A DNA stretch of 64,000 nucleotides from assembly GCA_030532185.1 (NCBI GenBank), contig JAUNLO010000001.1, forward strand, positions 1 through 64,000. The letters are read 5' to 3'. This DNA is from Eubacteriales bacterium. GTDB taxonomy: Bacteria; Bacillota_A; Clostridia; Saccharofermentanales; DTU023. Positions 52,200 through 59,954 of this stretch are shown here, piece after piece. Each line of letters opens with the position of its first letter. Position 1 is the stretch's first letter. The position numbers were made by a program, and so were the translations under genes. The notes under the pieces are model-generated. The model ran no database searches, had not been told where the DNA came from, and worked only from the letters and a program-made list of their open reading frames with translations.

Positions 52200-52227
52200 A
52201 GTATAACATAAAAATGTGCCCTGTCAA
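52200..52227 (-). promoter_or_regulatory. Promoter of the tRNA-Met/Ile2-tRNA-Tyr unit
   Basis: Minus-strand TTGACA (52227-52222), 16 bases, TATACT (52205-52200), about 32 bases before the tRNA. Confidence 0.88.
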
Positions 52228-52267
52228 CTGATTTTTTTTAGAAAGGAATTTTAGCTGCTAGACAGAG

Positions 52268-52310
52268 GCTAAAAGTCTGGAGACCACCTGCTCGGTGGGC
52301 CCCAGACTTT
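52268..52310 (-). terminator. Terminator of the CofE-like gene (minus strand)
   Basis: AAAGTCTGG (52272-52280) pairs with CCAGACTTT (52302-52310), with an inner CCACC/GGTGG stem, five bases past the stop codon. The minus-strand tail is TTTTAGCC, a short T-run. Confidence 0.8.
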
Positions 52311-52315
52311 CTAAC

Positions 52316-53518
52316 TTAATTATCGGCGTAGGAGTCAAAATAGCCTTGAATGTAGACAAAGGGGGTACCCTTGTCTCCGGAACCCGAAACTAAATCGGCC
52401 ATAGATCCCAAAAGGTCTGTGTACTGACGGGGGGTAGTACCCTCAGACTGCATCTTACCCTTGAGGTCATCGTCTTTATGTTTGATGCTTTCCACAATCT
52501 TGGCCGCCTGTTCAGTAGAGGAGAGGCCTTGGAATTGAGAGTCTGCCAGATATTTAATTTTAATTTCATTGGGTTTCCCGGCCAGGCCCGCTGTATAGGC
52601 GGGCGAAACCACTGGGTCAGCCAGCTCCCAAATTTTGGCCACCGGATCCTTGAAGGCACCATCACCGTAAATCATGACTTCAATTTGCTTGCCGGTCTGC
52701 TGGCGAAGTTTGGCTGCCAGTTGGTCCACCAGGGGCTGACAATCCCGGGGGAAGAGCTTTACCCGTTCTTCATCGGCCTTGTTAGAGCCTAATAGCCCGT
52801 ATTCAGGGTTGTAACCGTGATCCGGACTAGGCACATTGAGGAGGTCAGTTAAATCGAAAACTTGCTCAGCCCCGCCTTCCAGGAGACGCTGCTTGGTAAG
52901 CTTGCGGGTATGAATATCACAGGCAATCACTTGTTTGGTGTATTTAAGGATCACCTGAGGATTGTTAGCAAAAATCAATTTAGCCTTAGCCCCGGCAGCT
53001 TCGATGGTTTCCCGATAAAACTTAAGGTAATCAATACCTGTGAAGGGATGGAGGCAAGAACCAAAGTGGGCCCTAATGGACTCTTCATCCAGGACATCTT
53101 GCCAAGGATTCACGGAACTTTGGTAGAGGAGTTCGGGATTAAAGATAGCATTGCCTACTTCATCTGCAGGGTAGGAGAGGAGGAGGACAACTTCTTCAGC
53201 TGCAAGGGAAAGGGCCTTGAGTAAAATGGCGAAGCGGTTGCGGCTCATAATAGGGAAAACTAAACCCAAACTTTTAATTCTGGGGCTAGCGAATTTTTGC
53301 CTTAAATCAGCGGCAATATCCTGGATACTGGCATAGTTACCCTGGGCCCGGCCGACAATGGATTCGGTGATACATATAACGTCACGGTCACGGAAATTTA
53401 ATTGGCCCGTATCGCCTGCCTCTTGGAGGAGCTGCGGGATAATCGTAAGTAAATCATCCCCTTCATTGATGATGGGACTGCGCAGTCCACGCGCCACGGT
53501 GCCAAAATAGCGGTTCAT
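52316..53518 (-). CDS. Coenzyme F420-0:L-glutamate ligase (CofE)-like protein
   Basis: The start is the ATG at 53518, seven bases after GGGAGG; the upstream TTG overlaps that site. The 400-residue protein resembles CofE in its N-terminal ~60 residues (GLRSPIINEGDDLLTII, then FRDRDVICITESIVGRAQG). The middle and C-terminal parts are longer and less conserved than in true CofE. Proteins like this are widespread in Clostridia that make no F420, so glutamylation of F420 is unlikely; the acceptor is unknown. It is transcribed alone, with a promoter and a terminator of its own. Confidence 0.72.
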   Translation of the reverse strand: MNRYFGTVARGLRSPIINEGDDLLTIIPQLLQEAGDTGQLNFRDRDVICITESIVGRAQGNYASIQDIAADLRQKFASPRIKSLGLVFPIMSRNRFAILLKALSLAAEEVVLLLSYPADEVGNAIFNPELLYQSSVNPWQDVLDEESIRAHFGSCLHPFTGIDYLKFYRETIEAAGAKAKLIFANNPQVILKYTKQVIACDIHTRKLTKQRLLEGGAEQVFDLTDLLNVPSPDHGYNPEYGLLGSNKADEERVKLFPRDCQPLVDQLAAKLRQQTGKQIEVMIYGDGAFKDPVAKIWELADPVVSPAYTAGLAGKPNEIKIKYLADSQFQGLSSTEQAAKIVESIKHKDDDLKGKMQSEGTTPRQYTDLLGSMADLVSGSGDKGTPFVYIQGYFDSYADN

Positions 53519-53568
53519 AGAAAAACCTCCCAATTCAGGTTGTCTATCTCTCAGAAAAGAGACATTTA

Positions 53569-53577
53569 ATTATAACA
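53569..53577 (-). promoter_or_regulatory. Extended -10 promoter of the CofE-like gene
   Basis: Minus-strand TG-T-TATAAT, with TATAAT at 53574-53569, about 50 bases before the start. The -35 is weak. A short GTCTCT/AGAGA hairpin lies in the leader. Confidence 0.6.
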
Positions 53578-53606
53578 TATAGATAGAGAAAAATTGGGCT
53601 AAAGTC

Positions 53607-54764
53607 TTAGAGACTGGTGAAGAGCTTAAAGAGGAAATTGGCGGCAATACCTGCCCCCAGTCCGCCGACAGTATGAGAAAGAATGGCTTTAGAGGCCAGG
53701 TCACGGGCTTTGAGGCTGTCCATCATGGCGATATGGGTAGATAAATAGCCGGACCAGCACATACAAATGGCGGTGAAAACAGCCACATCATTAGCGGCAA
53801 TGAGGGCCTTGTTTACGAGAACGGGTACCAAGGCCAGAGAGGCTCCAGCAGAACCTAAGGCGGTGAGGGGAACTGACAGGGCTTGCGGAGAAGTAAAGCC
53901 GAAGAGGGGTTGGATGATAAAATTCAACTTGTCCCCAACCCAGGGGATTAAGGCTACGCCGGGAAATTTATCCTCAGGACCATTGGTGAAGAGGATCACC
54001 AGGGTACAAATGATTACCACACCCGGGATGATAGCTAGTCCAATTTCCACCCCGCTTTTTCCCCCTTCCAGTAGGGCATCCATGACTCGTTGGAAGGCAT
54101 TGCCAGGACGTACCTTGCGGAGCTTGTGCAGGCCGCTTTCTTGAAAATCGGGGTCTACCAAGCTGTCTTCGGCCTGGTCCCCGTAGAAGTTTCGGGTGGC
54201 CCTCAGCATTAAGCGTGTAGAAATAATAGAACCCACGAAGGCCCCTAAAAAGCCTGCTAGGACAGCGGCACCGATATTGGCAATTTCTAGGGCTGCCATG
54301 TAGGTAATCACCACCATGCCCATGCCAAAGGAAGTCCCTAGGTTACAGAGGGCAGGTAATTGATAACGCTGAAAGCCACTGCGGAAGGAGGCATTGGCCG
54401 TCAAACTTAGGATGGCGGGATTATCGGAAAAGAAGGTAGTAATGACACCGAGAGCTGCAGATCCGGGTAGATGGTAGAGGGGTTTCATGAGGGGGGAGAG
54501 GATGACATTGAATAAATCAATAATGCCAAATTCGGCTAAGATAGCAGCCAAGCCTCCCATAATCACACAGATAGCCATCAGGAAGAGGCAGGTGTTAATC
54601 AGCAGGTCAAAGCTAAGTTGCATGATGGTTTGCATGAGGGTAACCGCCCCCAGCTTATAGCTTAAAAACCCGAATATCAAAAGAATAAGTCCCAAACACA
54701 CATAGGTTTCGGGACTTATTTTTTGCTTATAGCCTACTGGTACATTTTGCTTATGATTACCCAT
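53607..54764 (-). CDS. Gate-domain (nucleoside-recognition-like) membrane protein, CD0519/CD1768 type
   Basis: The 385-residue protein has about nine or ten membrane helices and the Gate-family feature of paired polar helix breaks (TTFFSDNPAILSLTANASF; LCNLGTSFGMGMVVITYM). Similar proteins in Clostridioides are listed as a separate family of unknown substrate. GAGGAG lies just before the ATG. The gene starts 46 bases after tRNA-Leu with no clear terminator between them, so tRNA and mRNA may be made as one transcript. Transport of a nucleoside, amino acid or ion is possible; none is shown. Confidence 0.75.
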   Translation of the reverse strand: MGNHKQNVPVGYKQKISPETYVCLGLILLIFGFLSYKLGAVTLMQTIMQLSFDLLINTCLFLMAICVIMGGLAAILAEFGIIDLFNVILSPLMKPLYHLPGSAALGVITTFFSDNPAILSLTANASFRSGFQRYQLPALCNLGTSFGMGMVVITYMAALEIANIGAAVLAGFLGAFVGSIISTRLMLRATRNFYGDQAEDSLVDPDFQESGLHKLRKVRPGNAFQRVMDALLEGGKSGVEIGLAIIPGVVIICTLVILFTNGPEDKFPGVALIPWVGDKLNFIIQPLFGFTSPQALSVPLTALGSAGASLALVPVLVNKALIAANDVAVFTAICMCWSGYLSTHIAMMDSLKARDLASKAILSHTVGGLGAGIAANFLFKLFTSL

Positions 54765-54809
54765 TTACGGCTCCTCTAAGGCAATGGGAAGGCCCGCCTG
54801 CCTTAAAAT

Positions 54810-54896
54810 TGGTGCTGGTGGTGGGACTCGAACCCACACGCCCTTGCGGACAACAGATTTTGAGTCTATCTCGTCTGCCGATTCCGACACACCAGC
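54810..54896 (-). tRNA. tRNA-Leu (CAA anticodon)
   Basis: An 87-base class II tRNA: acceptor GCTGGTG/CACCAGC, anticodon stem ATAGA/TCTGT around CTCAAAA (anticodon CAA, reads TTG), long variable arm, GGTTCGAGTCC T arm and encoded CCA. Confidence 0.95.
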
Positions 54897-54929
54897 AACT
54901 TAGTGTACCAAGCGGGCCACTGGCTAAAA

Positions 54930-54958
54930 ATTCTAACAAGGCTGGCGGGCACTGTCAA
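54930..54958 (-). promoter_or_regulatory. Promoter of tRNA-Leu
   Basis: Minus-strand TTGACA (54958-54953), 17 bases, TAGAAT (54935-54930), about 34 bases before the tRNA. Confidence 0.87.
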
Positions 54959-55007
54959 TCAATTTTTCATGGCACATTTGGGCATTTGCACAATAAAAAA
55001 CAATTAC

Positions 55008-55036
55008 TTGCTAAATTCTTCAAATCTTTGTACAAT
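55008..55036 (+). promoter_or_regulatory. Promoter of the liv operon
   Basis: TTGCTA (55008-55013), 17 bases, TACAAT (55031-55036). A start near 55043 leaves a leader of about 115 bases before livJ; it holds no riboswitch I recognise. Confidence 0.65.
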
Positions 55037-55157
55037 TGTGAAAATCTTCCCGAGTTTGGCCCTTGCTTAGTTAGCTAAAGTATCAAGCAAAAAAGCAAGA
55101 AAACTAACAAAATGTGCAAACTTGGGGAAAGCTCAATAAATGAGAGGAGAACAAGGC

Positions 55158-56378
55158 ATGAAAAAAATTCTCGCCCTAGTAATGGTAGTAGTGATGGTGG
55201 CAGGCCTCTTTATGGTCTTACCAGTCAAAGCCGCTGACGAAGGTAACGTGGCAGGGGATACCATCAAAATTGGCTGGATTGGTTCCTTAACCGGTGACCA
55301 GTCTGTCTTTGGTATCTGCGAACGCGACACCATTAAAATGTTAATTGATCAGGTGAATGAGGAAGAAGGCGGTATTGCCGGTAAAAAAGTTGAATTTATT
55401 GCTTACGACACCAAGGGTACTCCTGAGGAAGCCGTTAACGCAGTAAACCGTCTGGTTACCAGCGATAAGGTACAAATCATCCTTGGACCTAACTCATCTG
55501 GTTTGGCTATTCCCATTGCTTCCATTTTGGAAAAGGGCAAGGTTGCAGATATTGCTACCGTAGCTACTAACGAAAAGGTTACCGTAGACAGAGGCAAGCT
55601 CAAACCCTACAACTTCCGGGTTTGCTTTATTGACCCTTACCAGGGTGCTGTTGCCGCTACCTACGCTTTCAAAGAAGCAGAAGCTAAAACTGCTGCCATC
55701 TTATCTGACATTTCTGACGAATATTCCCAAGGTATGGCTGAATATTTCAAGAAGACCTTTGAAGAACTTGGTGGTGAAGTAGTTGCAGAAGAAGCCTTCA
55801 AAACTGGTGACACCGACTTCCGTGCTCAGCTGACCAAAATTAAAGAAAAAGAACCTGAGGTAGTCTTCCTGCCTTACTTCTATAAAGAAGTAGCCCTCAC
55901 AGTTAAACAGGCTGACGAACTCGGTATCAAAACCACCTACATGGGCGGTGACGGTTGGACTTCTGACCAGCTTATGGAGATGGCCGGTCCTTATCTGCAA
56001 GGTTGCTACATCGTAAACCACGTAGACTTTGATGACCCCGACGTCCAAGACTTTAAGGATCAATTTGCTGAAGCCTATCCCGATGCTCCCATGCAGTTGA
56101 ATGCTTACATGGGCCACGACGCCTTTGTTACAGCCAAAGCCGCTATTGAAAAAGTAGCTGAAGAAAACGATGGCGTTATTTCTTCTGCTGCCATTGCTAA
56201 GGCTTTAGAGGGTATCGAAGTTCAGGGTATCACCGGTAAGATCCTCATCTCTCCCGAAACCCACAACCCCGAGGGTAAAGAAGCGGCTATCATCACAATC
56301 GATGGCGAAGATTACAAATTTGTACGTAAATACTCCGCTGACATTACTGATGATGAAGAAGTTAAGGAAGAGAAATAA
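55158..56378 (+). CDS. livJ: Branched-chain-type amino acid ABC transporter, substrate-binding protein
   Basis: The start is ATG 55158, eight bases after GAGAGGAG; the ATG at 55140 lies before that site. The 406-residue protein has a signal peptide (KK, hydrophobic core, VKA-AD cleavage site near residue 26) and a periplasmic-binding-protein type I fold (IKIGWIGSLTGDQSVFG; FIAYDTKGTPEEAVNAVNRLV; GPNSSGLAIP). There is no lipobox Cys, unusual for a Gram-positive binding protein; VAGL occupies the place where a lipobox might be. Codon use is biased and the gene is probably highly expressed. It heads a liv operon running into ornithine genes, so its ligand may be ornithine or another fermented amino acid rather than leucine. 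Confidence 0.93.
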   Translation: MKKILALVMVVVMVAGLFMVLPVKAADEGNVAGDTIKIGWIGSLTGDQSVFGICERDTIKMLIDQVNEEEGGIAGKKVEFIAYDTKGTPEEAVNAVNRLVTSDKVQIILGPNSSGLAIPIASILEKGKVADIATVATNEKVTVDRGKLKPYNFRVCFIDPYQGAVAATYAFKEAEAKTAAILSDISDEYSQGMAEYFKKTFEELGGEVVAEEAFKTGDTDFRAQLTKIKEKEPEVVFLPYFYKEVALTVKQADELGIKTTYMGGDGWTSDQLMEMAGPYLQGCYIVNHVDFDDPDVQDFKDQFAEAYPDAPMQLNAYMGHDAFVTAKAAIEKVAEENDGVISSAAIAKALEGIEVQGITGKILISPETHNPEGKEAAIITIDGEDYKFVRKYSADITDDEEVKEEK

Positions 56379-56448
56379 AACAGTCTTACCTGCTTATCTG
56401 GCAAGTCTATTAGTTCAAGCGTACTTAGTTTGACGATAAAGCTTAGTA

Positions 56449-56483
56449 GTAAATCCTCTGCCGGTCAACGGCAGAGGATTTAC
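56449..56483 (+). other. Strong hairpin between livJ and livH
   Basis: A perfect 15-bp stem (56449-56463 with 56469-56483), loop GTCAA, in the 194-base gap. No T-run follows on either strand. It is probably an mRNA-stabilising or attenuating hairpin that lets livJ be made in excess over the membrane subunits, a common arrangement in transporter operons. The remaining gap sequence shows nothing recognisable. Confidence 0.75.
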
Positions 56484-56572
56484 AAAGTTAGGCAATTTTC
56501 AGCGGCAGCGGCCAACTTTTTCTAGCAGCTGCCAGCTTTCCCCAGACTTTGCTTTACCCACTGGAGGGAAAA

Positions 56573-57448
56573 ATGCAACAATTTATACAACAGATCGTTA
56601 ATGGCGTGTCTGTCGGTAGTATCTATGCCTTGATGGCTGTAGGCTATTCCTTGGTTTACAGTATCATGAACTTCAGTAACTTTGCCCATGGCGGGGTAAT
56701 TATGCTCTCAGCCTACATTGGGTACTACGCAATCACCTTGCTAGGGGTCAATTTTATTGGTGCGCTCCTCCTCACGATTTTGGCAGCCACCCTAATTGCA
56801 GGTTTGATTGAAAGGCTGGCCTACCGTCCTCTACGCAAACGCAATGCGCCGACCCTGTACTTTATTATTTCAGCCATGGGTATGTCTATCCTGTTGGAAA
56901 ACCTAGTTATTGCGACTATTGGGCCACAATTCAAGACCTACCCACCTATTTTTGAAAATAACTCCCTCCTCATTGGAGGTATCACCGTAAGTAAGATTGA
57001 CCTGCTCATGTTGGCCATTTCTGCTATCGCCTTGCTAGCCCTAGTAATCTTTCTTAATTACACTAGGTCGGGCATGGCGGTTAGGGCAGCCACTTATAAT
57101 GCGCGTGCCAGCCAGCTCATGGGGGTTAATGTAGACCGTATTGTCTTCATCGTCTTTGCCCTGGGTGGTGCCCTGGCGGGTATTGCCGGTGTTTTCTTTG
57201 GCGTTAAGTACACGGTTTATGCTCAAGCGGGAATTATTACTAACAAGGCCTTTATCGGTGCCGTCTTTGGTGGACTGGGTAGCTTACCTGGTGCCATTGT
57301 CGGTTCGATTCTCTTGGGGGTCATTGAAACTCTGGTAGCTTCTGTCCGGTCTCAACTCCGTGACCTCATTGCCTTCATCATTTTAATTGGAGTTTTAGTC
57401 ATTAGGCCCACAGGCCTCATGGGTAAAGCTACTGAAGACAAGGCCTAG
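56573..57448 (+). CDS. livH: Branched-chain-type amino acid ABC transporter permease LivH
   Basis: The start is ATG 56573, after GGAGGG at 56563-56568. The 291-residue protein has about eight membrane helices and the LivH opening (GVSVGSIYALMAVGYSLVYSIMNFSNFAHG). The EAA-like cytoplasmic loop AATYNARASQLMGVNVDRI near residue 185 contacts the ATPases. It ends nine bases before livM. Confidence 0.95.
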   Translation: MQQFIQQIVNGVSVGSIYALMAVGYSLVYSIMNFSNFAHGGVIMLSAYIGYYAITLLGVNFIGALLLTILAATLIAGLIERLAYRPLRKRNAPTLYFIISAMGMSILLENLVIATIGPQFKTYPPIFENNSLLIGGITVSKIDLLMLAISAIALLALVIFLNYTRSGMAVRAATYNARASQLMGVNVDRIVFIVFALGGALAGIAGVFFGVKYTVYAQAGIITNKAFIGAVFGGLGSLPGAIVGSILLGVIETLVASVRSQLRDLIAFIILIGVLVIRPTGLMGKATEDKA

Positions 57449-57457
57449 GGGGTTAGT

Positions 57458-58375
57458 ATGCAATATATTTTAGAAGTATTAACTTTAGCTGGTATCAACC
57501 TCATGGTAGTGTTGGGCTTGGGCCTCTTAACTGGCTTTACTGGGCTTTTCTCCTTTGGTCATGCCGGCTTCATGCTGATTGGTGCTTACACCTCTGCCCT
57601 TTTAACGGTGGACTATGGGGTACCTTTTGTAGTTGCTTTACCTTTAGCGGGTTTGGCTGCAGGTCTTTTAAGCTTACTCTTAGGCAGTATCACCCTCAAA
57701 CTCAAAGGTGACTACTTCCTCATTGCTACCCTGGGCTTTGGCGAATCCATGCGCTTGATTTTTGATAATATCGAGCCTTTGGGAGGAGCGCGTGGCTTCT
57801 CTTCCATCGAGAAAACCTCGAATTTTACCAGTGTGTGGATAGTCTGTGTTCTGGGTATCTTTTTCCTAAGTCGCCTCATTAATTCCCGCTATGGCCGTAA
57901 CTTCAAGGCGGTTAGGGAAGAGGAACTGGCATCTTCTACCGTGGGCATTGATGTATTTAAGACTAAACTCTTAGCCCTCTTTATCAGTGCGGTTTATGCA
58001 GGCATTGGTGGCTGTCTATATGCTCACTATATGACCTTCATTAAGCCCATCAACTTCCAGCTGATTAAATCCACCGAATTAACGATTATGGCCATTATTG
58101 GCGGCCTGGGCTCCATTTCAGGCTCAGTCATTGGTGCCCTGCTCCTCACCCTCTTGCCGGAATTCCTGCGTTTCATTGCAGACTGGCGGATGGTGATTTA
58201 TGGGGCAGCTGTAGTCATCTTAATTATTGTGCGTCCTAAGGGGATTGCAGGTGGTAAAGAGTTCAAGGACTTCTTCTTTGTTAAACCTTTTACCAAGGGC
58301 CTGAGAAAACTCCTCAAACTCAAAGATCCCATGGAAGAAATAATTCGCGAAGCGGCAGAGAAAGGCGGTAAATAG
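57458..58375 (+). CDS. livM: Branched-chain-type amino acid ABC transporter permease LivM
   Basis: The 305-residue membrane protein has LivM markers: GLLTGFTGLFSFGHAGFMLIGAYTSALL near the N-terminus and the coupling-loop sequence AVREEELASSTVGIDVFKTKL near 150. It forms the translocation channel with LivH. Its TAG stop shares the final G with the livG GTG start. Confidence 0.95.
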   Translation: MQYILEVLTLAGINLMVVLGLGLLTGFTGLFSFGHAGFMLIGAYTSALLTVDYGVPFVVALPLAGLAAGLLSLLLGSITLKLKGDYFLIATLGFGESMRLIFDNIEPLGGARGFSSIEKTSNFTSVWIVCVLGIFFLSRLINSRYGRNFKAVREEELASSTVGIDVFKTKLLALFISAVYAGIGGCLYAHYMTFIKPINFQLIKSTELTIMAIIGGLGSISGSVIGALLLTLLPEFLRFIADWRMVIYGAAVVILIIVRPKGIAGGKEFKDFFFVKPFTKGLRKLLKLKDPMEEIIREAAEKGGK

Positions 58376-59139
58376 TGAAAATCCTAGAAGTAAAACAGCT
58401 GACCAAGAAATTTGGCGGCCTTACCGCGGTAGATAATCTCAGCTTCGAAATTGAAGAAGGCGCAATATACGGATTGATTGGTCCCAACGGGGCCGGTAAA
58501 ACGACGGTCTTTAATATGTTGACCTCAGTTTATACACCCAGCTCCGGCGATATCATTTTCAATGGCAAGAGCATTGTGGGTCTAGGTTCCCATGAGATTG
58601 CCCGCGCCGGTATCACCCGAACTTTCCAAAATATCCGCCTCTTTGGCGATATGACCGTTTATGAAAATGTCTTGACTGCCTGCCATCTCAATACGGACTA
58701 TACAGTCCTGGACAGCTTTCTCCACAACGGTAAGTTTAGGCAGGGTGAGAAGCAAATCATGATAGAAGCCGAAAGGCTCTTACAGAGGATGGGCTTAGCA
58801 GACCGCCGCCACATCATTTCTCGGAACCTTCCTTATGGTGACCAGAGACGGCTGGAAATTGCCAGGGCCATTGCCCTGCACCCAAAGCTCCTGCTCCTGG
58901 ATGAACCGGCAGCCGGTATGAATCCCGACGAGACCCTGGCTTTAATGGAGACCATTCGTAAGATTAGGGATGACTTTCAGTTAACTATTCTCTTAATCGA
59001 ACACCATATGGACCTGGTTATGAATATCTGCGAGCAGATGACCGTCATTAACTTTGGTAAAGAACTGGCCAAGGGTACTGCCGATCAGGTGCAGAATAAC
59101 CCACAGGTAATTGAAGCCTATCTAGGCAAGAAGGAGTAA
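58375..59139 (+). CDS. livG: Branched-chain-type amino acid ABC transporter ATPase LivG
   Basis: The GTG start overlaps the livM stop (TAGTG), with AAAGGCGG just upstream. The 254-residue ATPase has Walker A GPNGAGKTT near residue 36, the LivG-type signature LPYGDQRRLEIARAI near 157 in place of the usual LSGGQ, and Walker B LLLLDEPAAGMNP. It pairs with LivF. Confidence 0.96.
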   Translation: MKILEVKQLTKKFGGLTAVDNLSFEIEEGAIYGLIGPNGAGKTTVFNMLTSVYTPSSGDIIFNGKSIVGLGSHEIARAGITRTFQNIRLFGDMTVYENVLTACHLNTDYTVLDSFLHNGKFRQGEKQIMIEAERLLQRMGLADRRHIISRNLPYGDQRRLEIARAIALHPKLLLLDEPAAGMNPDETLALMETIRKIRDDFQLTILLIEHHMDLVMNICEQMTVINFGKELAKGTADQVQNNPQVIEAYLGKKE

Positions 59140-59142
59140 TTT

Positions 59143-59859
59143 ATGTCCCTATTGCGAGTTAGAGACTTACATGTCTATTACGGAGGCATTCACGCTCTGC
59201 GCGGCATCAATATCAATGTCAAAGAGGGGGAGATTGCCACCATAATCGGATCCAATGGGGCCGGTAAATCTACCTTGCTCAATGCCTTGTCGGGAGTAGT
59301 ACCCTACGCCGAAGGCAGTATTGAGTACAAGGGTCAGTCTTTGCCCAAACAGGCAGATAAAGTTGTGAGATTGGGGCTTTCCCAAGTCCCTGAAGGGCGA
59401 CTTATTTTTGCCAACCTCAGCGTGAGAGAAAATCTCATGATGGGGGCTTATCTGCGTAAGGACAATGACAAGATTAAACAGGATTTGCAGACGGTTTATG
59501 ATATCTTCCCCCGTCTGCACGAGCGGGTAAATCAGATCGCCGGTACTTTATCCGGTGGTGAACAACAGATGCTGGCCATGGGTAGAGGCTTGATGTCTGA
59601 CCCTGACCTCATCATGTTGGATGAACCCTCCCTGGGTCTGGCCCCAATTTTGGTAGAAACCATCTTTGAAATAATCCGTAAAATCCACGACTTGGGCAAG
59701 ACTATTCTCTTAGTAGAGCAAAATGCCTATAAGGCCTTAGCGGTTTCAGACTATGCTTATGTTCTGGAACAGGGGGTAATCGTCAAGGAAGATAAGGCTT
59801 CCATAATCGCCCAGGATCCGGCCATTCAAGAGGCTTATTTAGGAGCCGCAAAAAATTAG
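59143..59859 (+). CDS. livF: Branched-chain-type amino acid ABC transporter ATPase LivF
   Basis: The 238-residue ATPase has Walker A GSNGAGKST near residue 37, signature LSGGEQQML near 137 and Walker B LIMLDEPSLGLAP. It starts three bases after livG. The 95-base gap to the ornithine genes has no intrinsic terminator. Confidence 0.96.
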   Translation: MSLLRVRDLHVYYGGIHALRGININVKEGEIATIIGSNGAGKSTLLNALSGVVPYAEGSIEYKGQSLPKQADKVVRLGLSQVPEGRLIFANLSVRENLMMGAYLRKDNDKIKQDLQTVYDIFPRLHERVNQIAGTLSGGEQQMLAMGRGLMSDPDLIMLDEPSLGLAPILVETIFEIIRKIHDLGKTILLVEQNAYKALAVSDYAYVLEQGVIVKEDKASIIAQDPAIQEAYLGAAKN

Positions 59860-59907
59860 CCTAGATTTAACTCAAAAGTAGTGAGTTCAGGCTAAATTAA
59901 GATATTA

Positions 59908-59928
59908 ATTCAGCTAAGCTGGCTGAAT
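59908..59928 (+). other. Hairpin in the livF-ord gap
   Basis: ATTCAGC (59908-59914) pairs with GCTGAAT (59922-59928), loop of seven. A second weak repeat, AACTC/GAGTT, lies just upstream. There is no T-run. It could be an operator or processing site between transporter and catabolic genes. Confidence 0.4.
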
Positions 59929-59954
59929 GAATGATACGAAAGTAGGAGGAAAGA

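Noticed and set aside
54809..55078. Plus-strand open frame of 89 codons
   Set aside because: It runs antisense through tRNA-Leu and its promoter, has no ribosome site and no recognisable product.
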